Below, one piece after another: positions 1 through 24,400 of a stretch of 64,000 bases of DNA. Source of the DNA: Pteria penguin. Its lineage: Eukaryota > Mollusca > Bivalvia > Pterioida > Pteriidae. Position 1 is the first letter of the stretch. The number at the start of each line of letters is the position of its first letter. A program made the translations under genes and the position numbers. The notes below the pieces were generated by a model that saw only the letters and a program-made list of their open reading frames with translations, ran no database searches and was not told the origin of the DNA. The DNA lies in assembly GCA_035048485.1 (NCBI GenBank), contig CM068590.1, forward strand, positions 18,340,774 through 18,404,773, read 5' to 3'.

Positions 1-100
1 CATTCAGAACTTAATTATTATGTTCCATGAAAATGCTTCTTCATTATCTATTTACCACATTCAGATTATTTATTGATTTGTGTTCTTCCTGTTTGAATAG

Positions 101-13101
<13,001 letters not shown>

Positions 13102-15139
13102 AATAAAATGAAACAAGCCACAAAGTGGGACTTGATGAGACAAATGCCACATACTACGATCAAATTGACCAAGTGCCACAATCTAAAACAAGACAGTGAA
13201 AAATTACGGTAAAACTGGGAAAGATTCAGACCAGTGTCATTAACCGTGATAAAAACGGAGCTTCAAAATGGATGAGTTTCACTGGCATTCAGTGATACTT
13301 AAAAGAGTGAAAGTGAAACTTTACAATAGAATACTTTTTCATTGAAACAATAAATTGTACGTAGCATAAATTATTAATTACACAATCATAAAGTGTCAGC
13401 GAAATGAATTTGATAAAAAAATTGCTTTTATCTTATATTGGGAGTGAAAATGATTTGCAAGATATAACAAAAATAATACATTCTCAATACATCAATTTTA
13501 TGTTCTACAATAATTTGTATAAAACCAGTCGGTATATGGGTTATAAATTTATCTACACATAAACTCATAGACATACATACCAAAATGTGATGGTTTGTTT
13601 TGTGGCCATAATATCCAACTGCTGATAAACAATTGTTTAAAATGTGATGTTTTGAAGTTAGCCAATTTGGCTTTAATAGTACTTACTGCCTTTCAGATTC
13701 TGTGATATAATTTTATTTTGTGTTTTAATATTGGAATATCAATTCTAAAGGTTATTGTTCATGTTGTATGATATAAATTTTATCTGATAATAAATTTACC
13801 TTCAGAAAAATCCATTATTGTCTTGGGAAGACTTGAATGAACTCGTCCTTCCTTGTTTAAATGCAGTATATGAGAATCCAATTAGAAGAGTTGTCTGCCC
13901 TTCATTAGAATTCTGTTTATCTATGCATGTCACAGTGAAGTTTATAAAGGTGACTGCTTTTTAATTGAACATAACCCACCATTGTCAATTAAACATGCAA
14001 ATTAAGAAAAGTACAGTTACTCCACAACTTATATAGTGTCTTATTCCTTATGTGTGGGTATATTAGTGCTTCCAAATTTCAGCAGTGAAGGATGAAGTCA
14101 AGATTTGTATTGTATCAGTTAGCAGTCATGCAGTTACAAGCATGACTTGGGCACGTTCTTCATCGTTTGATGCGATAGGGTACATTTGTAGTCACGAGTT
14201 GGTTAATGCACCACAAATGGCAGTTACTTAATCGAGATATATAACAAGCTATCCTAGGCATACAGTACAGCCTCCTGAGATACTGTATTGCAAATCTGAT
14301 TATATACCTACTTAATCTACAAATTGATGAACTAGATAAAGATTTCATCTCAGAATTTTATGTTCTGTAGATATGGTTGAAAATTTGACAGCATTAAGTA
14401 GTGGGAGTCAAAAATCCCCAACACCAATTAATTTATACAGTCATGTAATTTCGTTTATCATTCTGTTGCTTAATAAATTGTTACTCTATATTTATGGGTT
14501 TTATTTCATTTTATGTGCAATGTCATGAATTTTTAAATAGGTGGCACAATCTTGAAAGCTACTACATTGTACCTTACGGAAAGTTGAAAGTCTCGGTTTG
14601 ATTCAGTAAATTTGACTCAAGTGCATTATGCCAGCCCTAAGGACCAAACCTCGTGTGCATAATAAAAAGTCATTCTCTTTCTTAAAACATCACCAGATCA
14701 CATTTGTATGCAACACAAACCAGATCTTTTACCCGCTCATTTGCCCCTCCAAACAGAGTTAGATGTCCTGTTTGGATTACAGATATACCACTGCAAGTGA
14801 TACCAATTCATGTGCAATAATACTGTCTAAGGTCAGACCTCCAATTTGAAACCCACGCTCATTGCTACAACTTACACCTATTAACATGCATGTACAGTCA
14901 TCAGAACATTTGTGTTTGTAATAGTTTTAGAGGAGAAGTGCTGACTAAGCTCATACAGACAGACAGACAAACAGACGAACATCAGCATGATATCACAGTG
15001 CCATACACATCATATCGGGTGTGTAGAAAGTACAGAGCTTTTCTCAGCCAGTTATAAGAATAACTGGTAACCATGCAATAAATCAACTGCAACAGACAAT
15101 ATAATTCACAATAAACATCTGAACAGATTTTTCAACACA
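13102..15139. other. 3' UTR and convergent intergenic region
   Basis: AT-rich sequence between the stop of the plus-strand gene and the poly(A) signal of the mL50 gene. Beyond candidate poly(A) signals and a short GACA/AACA-type simple tract near 14960, no gene or clear repeat was seen. The ORF on the minus strand at 14160-14348 has no support. Confidence 0.5.
13349..13354 (+). terminator. Candidate poly(A) signal of the EFCAB5-like gene
   Basis: AATAAA about 250 nt after the stop. A second AATAAA lies at 13789-13794. Which one is used cannot be told from sequence. Confidence 0.4.
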
Positions 15140-15145
15140 TTTATT
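15140..15145 (-). terminator. Candidate poly(A) signal of mL50
   Basis: AATAAA on the minus strand, 34 nt after the stop codon. Confidence 0.55.
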
Positions 15146-15178
15146 CAGTTACAACATACAAATAAAGGAATATATGTA

Positions 15179-15472
15179 CTACGTATCACTAGGGGTTTTA
15201 TTCTGATGCCAATATTTGATACTGTATAGTTCCTTTGATTTTTTACCAAAGGGGCTTTTATAACCCTCAAAGAGACTTCCAGACTTGTGATCGATATACT
15301 TGGTATTAATATGCAAATTCTTCGGTAGGTCATGTTTAACTAACTCCTCGATCACAGTTGTACCATGAACCGTTGTCGAAAAATAGGAAACTACATCTTC
15401 CACTGTTTTGATATTATTCAAGTCCATATGTGGCATGAAATGATCAAGTTCTTTGAGGCATCTTGTCAATAA
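15179..15472 (-). CDS. MRPL50: mL50 exon 4 with stop
   Basis: Residues 133-229, beginning LLTRCLKELDHFMPHMDL. TAG at 15181-15179. After the conserved LPKNLHI the protein runs on through NTKYIDHKSGSLFEGYK to the end, beyond the usual mL50 C-terminus. Confidence 0.85.
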   Translation of the reverse strand, partial: LLTRCLKELDHFMPHMDLNNIKTVEDVVSYFSTTVHGTTVIEELVKHDLPKNLHINTKYIDHKSGSLFEGYKSPFGKKSKELYSIKYWHQNKTPSDT

Positions 15473-18400
15473 CTGCAAAAGAGAAATCAAAGGCTTGAAG
15501 AGCCACAAAGGCGTCGAGCTAAATTTGATTTAAAGCTGTCAAAAGTAGCAGAAATTGACCAGTCGTGTTCATCTTTTTTGTTGAATTCAGATAAATTTTG
15601 GAATAGAGTAAAAATAAAAGCTTACCGGTAATGACCAAAAGCCATATATCATATAATACATCAAAATAACATTTTATTGTTCTTTACGTCATTCTTGCAA
15701 AAATATGTCAAATGTCTTATCACAAAGAATGTACATGTGAAATCAATCGAACATAATTGCCATTATTTTACAAAGATAGAAATGGACGAGTTGTTACCAT
15801 TGCCTGTAAAATATGGAAACCTTGTGCTTAATTTGTTTTAAGATATGGTCAGGTCTAGGTTACATTTTTGTCTACGCTAACACTGACACTGAGGCCAACA
15901 GCTTGTATATATCGTCCAAACATACTAGTTAGTATTCGGTCGCTTATTGTATGTGCACATGTAAGGGCTACAACATGTAAGTTCTACGTAATTTATTTTT
16001 CATGCATTCAATCTAAAATTCTCTCTTAATCCAGGCTATCATCCTTTACATCCGCATTAAATTTTGTAGGCAATTTGAAAACTTTCTCAGCTGCCATTTT
16101 TTATGCCTTCATGGGAACTTTTCCAGGTATGTGGAAGACCATGTGATATATACACATGCTACTTCCCTAATAAGGAACCAGAAGTCTCTGTCGAGACTGG
16201 AGCTCTACTGTTATCCTCTACTCAAACAACAATTTACCTTCAGAGAAGAAGGGGTAAAAATATATTTGGACCACACATGTATGTTTTGTATTGCACATGC
16301 ACAACTAGACCACCTACCAAACATGATGAGATCATAATTAAGTCTCACAGACATATACAATAAGAGAAGAAGTGGGAACAAGATTTTGGGACCACGCCCC
16401 TTTGTGGGGCCCCAGGGGGTCCGAACTGGTCCAAAATTGCACATGCACAATTACACCACCTATCCAACAAAAGGAGACTATAATTAGGTCTCTAGGCTAT
16501 ATACTTTCAAAGAAAAAGAGGGAACAAGATTTTGGGACCACACCCCTTTGTGGGACCCAAGGGGGTCCGGACTGGACCAAACTTATACATGCACAACTAC
16601 ATCACATATCAATCATGATGAGACTATAATTAGGTCTCTGGGACATATACCTTCAGAAAAGAAGAGGGAACAAGATTTTGGGACCACGCCCCTGTGGGGC
16701 CCAAGGAGGTCCAAACTGGTCCAAAATTGCACATGCACAACTACACCACCTATCCAACAAAATGAGACCATAATTAGGTCTCTAGGATATATACCTTCAG
16801 AGAAAAAGAGGGAACAAGATTTTGGGACCACACCCGTTTGTGGGACCCCAGGGGGTCCAGACTGGACCAAAATTATACATGCACAACTAGATCACATACC
16901 AAACATGATTAGACCATAATTAGGTCTCTGGGACATATACCTTAAGAAAAGAAGAGGGAACAAGATTTTGGGACCACGCCCCTTTGTGGGGTCCCAGGGG
17001 GTCTGGACCAGACCAAAATTGCACATGCACAACTACACCACCTATCCAACAAAATGAGACCATAATTAGGTCTCTAGGATATATACCTTAAGAGAAAATG
17101 AGGGAACAAGATTTTGGGACCACGCCCCTTTTTGGGACCCCAGGGGGTCCGGACCAGACCAAAATTATACATGCACAACTACATCACATACCAAACTTGA
17201 TGAGACCATAATTAGGTCTCTGGGACATATACCTTCAGAAAAGAAGAGGGAACAATATTTTGTGACCACGCCCCTTTGTGGGGTCCCAGGGGGTCCGGAC
17301 TAGACCAAAATTGCACATGCACAACCAGACCACCTATCCAACAAAATGAGGCCATAATTAGGTCTCTGGGACATATACCTTAAGGATAAAAGAGGGAACA
17401 AGAATTTGGGACCACGCCCTTTTGTGGGACCCCAGGGGGGGGGGGGCGGACCAGGCCAAAATAATAAATGCACAACTAGATCACATACCAAACATGATGA
17501 GACCATAATTAGGTCTCTGGGACATATACCTTAAGAATAGAAGAGGGAACAAGATTTTGGGACCACGCCCCTTTCTGGGAGCCCAAGGGGGCCGGACCGT
17601 ACCAAATTGCACATGCACAACTAGACCACCTATATAACAAAATGAGACCATAATTAGGTCTCTATGATATATACCTTCAGAAATGAAAAGGGAACAAGAT
17701 TTTGGGACCACGCCCCTTTTGTAGGGGCCCCAGGGGGTCCGGACCGGACCAAAATTGCACATGCACAACTAGACCAGCTACAAAACATGATGAGACCATA
17801 ATTAGGTCTCTGGGATATATACAATCAGAGAAGAAGAGGGAACAAGATTTTGGGACCACGCCCTTTTGTGGGCCCCCAAGGGGTCGGAACTGGACCAAAA
17901 TTGCACATGCACAACTAGACCACCTACCCAACAAGAAGAACCCATAATAAGGTCTCTGGGGTATATACCTTCAGAGGAGAAGAGGGAACAAAAAATTGTT
18001 TATGGACGGACGTCCGGACGGCCGGACAACGGACGAAGGACCATCGCATGAGCTCGACTGGTCGAGACCAGTAGAGCTAAAAATGAGGCGTGGCTTTAGA
18101 AATTTTAGCGGGAAAATACACAACTACACAAAAACAAGTAATTCCTATTTACATAAAGCTATTTGGCTTTGTGACCAACATCTTGATCATTTAATGCTAT
18201 TCCGATTGCAACCTAAGCTTTTTAAAAAGCTATGCTTGTTTATGATAGACTGGAGTTACCTGCTCTTGCTTGCTATCGCTGCGCGAAGGGACAAGTTACC
18301 ACCACCATTTTGTAGAGGCTATTCCCTGTCCAGCAAGTGTTATTTATAGCACAAGCGGTAAGGGCAGATAAGAAGCTGTGCACACTGCGTGTAGATATTT

Positions 18401-21400
18401 TTCAAATTCGTCTGCAGTAGCTACACAGCATAGGTATACAGTACCTGATGTAATTTATGAGAGGCTCGTGATGTTTAGCCTTGAGGATGTCATAAATTTT
18501 GTTGATATTCGTTGATTCTAAATTAGATGAATGAAACAAAACGAAATTCTGTGAGATAAGAATAACTGATAACGCGTCACTTGAACCTAGGTCAGTCTCG
18601 TTATGAATTAGTGGTCACCTGTCTATATATTGCCAGTCTAAATTTAGGATTCTATGAAATATTTTGTTCTTTTTTAGACTGAAATTTATATCTAAGTATT
18701 ATTATTATATTATTCATATTATTATATATATTTCGAAGATCGCACGATCGGTTTCCATATTGGCGCGTATATGTCAAATTAGGCCTTAATCGCGTTCGTT
18801 AAAAGCGTTCTACTACGATTTCTCTAAATAAAGCAATATGTCACGTCTTCCCCATATTTGGAAAAATTCCCATGAAGTGCGATTGTAATTCATAAATGTC
18901 TTGCGTCATTATGGCGAATGAATATTTTAACACACACAATAAGCGACAGAATAATAAGTGTTTTAGGGCAATATATTGATAATTTAAGTTAAGCACATCT
19001 ATGCTTAAACCTATTTCTGTGCAATGAAATTTCAATAACAAGGATAACAAAGCCAGTTTTTCAAGAACTTTTACTACTTTTTGTACTTTAAAGAAGGTAC
19101 TACTTTTTTACGTGAATTAAAAAGGCGGTGCAGAGGTAAAAATTTTTACAATCGCTAGAAGACTATCGAGCAAATGCTTGACGCCTTAAAAAAGAAGTAT
19201 TTACTTATTGTACTCACAAAGACATGGGTCGGTAGTACTATTATTTACTTCAAACACTAGTATGATCTACCTACTCCAGATCATGAGTACTAGAGATTCT
19301 TGTGTTATCTGGCATAAAACTTAAAATTCTCAAGTTTCATCTTATACAGTAAAGGCACCTCTTTAAAGATGATAATGGGCAAATAGCCAAAAATCTGTGG
19401 ACATTGTGTGTTTCTTGTTACTTATTTAAGTACATAATTACCATGGGTTTATAGAATCACTGAGTTCATGGTATAAATTTGGACTTTTAACTACCTTGCA
19501 CCCTAGCTATGGGTAGCTGGGTCAACTCTCATTTTAGATTTGAACCTAAACCAGAGTACCTTGAGGTCTTATGACATGTTTCATATATTTTGTTGGAGAA
19601 AGTCCCATACATTACAAAATGTATTGTGTTCCTTTTTCATAGATATAGTGCTCAAGGAATTTTTGTCAAATCATAACAGCTTGAATTTTTTGCTATTTCC
19701 ACTCAAACTATAATCCTTAATTAGTGATAATAATCTACTTTTAGCCACAGAAATCCCCTTGCTGAAACACTGTAAGCAAGGTGTCCTTTTGGATAAATGA
19801 GTGGTTCACCTTGGTGCACATTTCTGTAGTTTGATGAAGGGGAATTACATAGTAGCTACATGGTGTGCAGTTCGGGAAAACTGGATAGAGCACTCAAATA
19901 CTACTTTTTCTATTTATCAACAAATCCACATCAGAGATCAGTGGGTTTTTTTTTTTATTTTTTCATAAGTGCCTGTAACTTTTCATTTGGGAATGTTTAG
20001 TCCTATTTCCATAATGGTAAAAGATCAATGTTTGGGAAAATTGGGGCAAATTTGGGGAAAAATCTTTAAAATTTCCACTGTAAAAGGTCCTTTAACAGAC
20101 TTGATTTGAAGAAAAAAAAAACACTGGAGATAACAAATGATGTATCCAGACACAAGTGAAAGAGCAAGTTCCAATTCTAAATAAAAAATTACTTTAATAA
20201 AGTGGAAGAGATAACCATGTGAATCATTTCCCTGGTGATAATTCTATCAATATATCAATGACTAACCTTGAACTTAATCTGTCTATTATCTAAAGTGATG
20301 CTCTTCCAGTCCTCTGAAGGACCACACACATCTTGTACAATTTTCCTGATGACCTCTTCAACATCTGATGGAGGGGAATACGCCCTTGTTCTCTCGAATC
20401 CCCTAAAATGTAAAATACACATGTAACTGGGGCTCTGTCATTGCCATAATGTAATGTAGTGAACATTCACGGAAACTTGAAAAATTTCATGTGAGATAGT
20501 ATACCCATGAGGAATGCCAATAAATGTCCTCAAATCGGCTAGATGCATCTGCCAAGAGTACTCAAAGCATTCATATGATGATCTACATCATTAAGTAATA
20601 AATCAGCTTTGTAAATTGTTTGAATGACATAATTGCTAGATTACAGTACAGTCCGGGTGGAACTTAATTTGCCCACTGGTCACAGTGGGCATTTTTAGAG
20701 TGGGCATTAAAAATGTCCACTGGACACAGTGGACATTCTTGTAAGAGCCAGTTAGAATTAACATACAGGTAAGTGGACAGCTTGATAACTCAGGTAAATA
20801 TCCACTCCTAGTGCCCACTGAAATTTCAGGTGGACTGTGTACAGTGGGCATTCAAAGTTCCACCCGGACTGTACTGTATTTCATTTATATGATGTAAAGC
20901 AGAGTTTCTTGGTGGAAAAACTGATGTATACAGAAAAAAATCATAAAGTTTTTTGCCGAGACACTGGCAAACATTTCCACTTGCCCACTGTACAAAACAA
21001 GATTTGATGAAGTATAATATTATATACTTAATATAGACTTTTAGATTTTTTAAAAATCAAATTAGATAATGATAAATGGAAACAGATATGTATATTTTTG
21101 TACATATATCGTAAGAATATGATACAGACAGGATTTCAAAAGTAATAAACCATAACTCTCATTAAGTGCACAATTTGTGGTAAATAAGTTTTTGAAAAAT
21201 CACAAGAAATGAGCAATAATTTGAAAAAAAAATGACATTATAAATGTACAAAGGAAAACATTAACCCTGGGATAAATGATGAAAACATTAACTGATAGTA
21301 CATGTTTACCTAACAAGTAACTAACAGTAAAATTTCATCTTACTTTTCCAATGAAATGAAATAACTTATAGTTATGTTCTTCAGACTGATTTGTACAATA

Positions 21401-24400
21401 TGTACAATTGATCGATTATTATTTTATTTCAGTCCATCATGTATATGGTGACGGCATCTGTCTGATGCATAATATAGAAATATACACCTTTGCAACAGAC
21501 CCACCCGAAGCAGTGAGGGATCTTTTGTGTGCCACACCTACTACATGACATGGGTCCTCGGTGTGTGGCGTCTCATCCAAAAGACAGGACATTGATGTGC
21601 CCAGGGTGGGAATCGAACTCGGGACCTTTAATTCACGAGCCGAACACCTCATCCACTGAGCAACACCAGTTTCAGCATATGTAGGCAAGGAATTAATGTG
21701 ATTTAAAATGTATGTAATGACTTTACAAAATTAACTTCTTGTCTATCAGACTTTAGTTTAACCATCAATTTGTTTGAAGTTTGGAAAACAAACGAAGTAG
21801 TGGTACAGAATACATTACTGTCTTAAGTTTAAAATGTCCATCCTTTCAGATGTAGTATAGCCATCGGTTGGTCTAATTTTTCTCGTGCCATCCTCGTTAA
21901 TCTGTTTGCTGAATGGAACACGTTTTTTCTTTCTCAAACCTGCATCATATGCTGCCTGATCCTCTTTTTCCTTTTTTGAACGAAATTTATCCATGAACCC
22001 CATGTGTCGAACTCCATCCTTTTGTAAAGGCTGACAAAATAAAATTTCAAAACAATTCGTCATTTACACATATATGTAAGCATCATTCTAGCAATCCTCT
22101 TGCTGTAAAATACTGGTATTACATGGAAGTGTTGAATGAACAAAACATGATATTAAGGAAATATTTTGCTAAATGGCACTAAAGAAATGGTCCAGTCTAC
22201 TTGACCAATGGCCAAGTCAGTCCATTATTACCTTAACCCATCATTTGGACAACTCAGACCATCACCTGCTAACATGGAAGTATTAGAGAGGTGTTTTATT
22301 CATACCATAAAATAAATGTAATATAAATACAGACTAAAACCATAAAATGTTTAAAAATTTACTTTTTAAAATCTTTTTTTCTACAGTAATACATGTGTAC
22401 ATACATCTATAATTTCCCACAAAATTTTATCCTAAATTACAGATCCATATTTTACAACTGCTACTTAACCCTCCCCCTAAACGCAACCTTGAACAGCCAA
22501 AAAAGAGTAAATTTTAGTGTATAAAGTTCTTACACAAATTTGTGACATTAGCTGTATAATAGCTTGGGTCAGGTCAGTGACAGTTCCAGCCCTATAGATA
22601 TGGTCTTAATCATTCTTCTAAAAAAGATGGACTCACAATCTAGCTGGACTCACAATCTAATATTTGATTTAATTATGAAGCAGTACTTACACACGGTCAA
22701 TAACTAATAAGTATAATGTGGGAGAACAAGGCCATTGAGAGCTACCCTTGCTGTGGTAGAAGTACTAAATTAATTATTATGCCAAATGTGAATTGTCTAA
22801 TAGACTTTCCTCCAACTTAACATGATGTATGGGACCAAAGGCAAACAAACTACACAGAAAGTTTTCCAAAGCATAGCAGGACCAGGGTCACTTATCCTCA
22901 CTTCTAGCTCAGATATTTTTTGTAAATATTAAAATTTGCTGAAAGATGAATTAATTTGTGATTTTGTCTTTAAAATGAATATCCGCCAAATGCCACATAA
23001 ATCACCTTTCTTTCCCAAATGACATCATGTAAAATCTGTATGACATCATAAAGACACACCAAACTGGCAAAGCTGTGTAAAATGGGCTAAAAAATCATGT
23101 CAAATTTGAACCATTCCATACCAATTCAAGATAAAGCACAAGATTAATCCCATTTTATTTTACGTCTGACTTACTTATTGTTTGATAAACTATTTTTAAC
23201 AAAAATATCACATTGGGTCTTGTATGTGCACATATCCAAATCTAAGAATATGTTCTTCTTTTATGGTAATATTGCCAAAGATACCAATTTTCAGGGGTCA
23301 TGAGTGGAATTTATTTCCGTATGACGATGTCATATATACAAATCAACTGCATATAAAGTTATGTATAGGAGTATTATCTGACAAGCAAACAATCATTTCT
23401 GATTAGTTTTCACATTATGCTGATTTGCACGTTTATGAATCTTGTTAATTCGTATCAAATTTCATACTACATGTTAATTAATTATTTTGAGAAACCTATC
23501 TATACTTACACTTCAGAACACAATTTACCTTGTATTATATTTCAAGGATTGAATAAGAATTGCTAAAATTCAAGAAGCATCCTATGTTTGGAGAAATTTT
23601 GAAAATAATTTGATTGATTTATGCAAAAATATTCAGTCGATACCTCCAAAATAATGGAAAAGGGAAGTAACTCCTATCAAATTTTGTGCATTTCAAAACT
23701 ATATTCATTTTGCAGGGATTTTCACTATGATGCTATTATTTGAATTGTGACATCTCAAAATAAATTATACAGTATGTGTACGCCATCTGTCTGACACTAA
23801 ATGACAGTTCATATTAATGCAAAGATGGTATCTGATCCACTATACAGAAAAGGAGGGGTCTTGTTATCCCCTCCTCACCTGTTGACCTTCAATCTGATTA
23901 AAACTATATCTTTATTCCACTTCTCTATTTGTCCTATTGCAGATAAAGATCTGGCAAAACCCCATAAAACGTCATATTCTGGTGAATTCTGATGATGTTT
24001 CAGTCATCGAACCCAATATTTCCCACAGCAAATCAATGACTTGGCTAGGCACATGGAAGTGCAGATGCAATATGTAACAAACACTGTTCAAAAACTACAT
24101 TGTAGGTCACGCTTACACTGAAGTGAAACATACAAACTCTTGGGATCTTAATTTCATTCCTAGAAAATTGTAGCCAATCCACTGATTGGCTTAAAATAAG
24201 TTAGACTTTAACAAAACATGACCCCTCTCGGGGTTTCTACAGATCTTTATCCACAATGGAACAAATAGAGTAGCAGAATAAAGATAGGGTTTTAATCAGA
24301 CTGGGTGACCTTATTCTAGTAGCTGAGACTTAAATAATGCCCATGTCCTAGAAGACCTTGGAGAAAGCAGTAGATCTCTTCATTCTCAAAGTCCACATGC

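Larger units (their letters stand above)
15473..20266. other. Largest mL50 intron, rich in hAT-related and satellite sequence
   Basis: A 4.8-kb intron holding block A (15990-16160), the 146-bp array (16230-17990), block B (18080-18240) and block C (18732-19060), described separately. From 19060 to 20266 nothing was recognised. Confidence 0.6.

Noticed and set aside
16103..18051. A set of overlapping ORFs on both strands
   Set aside because: They are open only because the 146-bp unit lacks stops in several frames. Their translations repeat with the array and show no domain.
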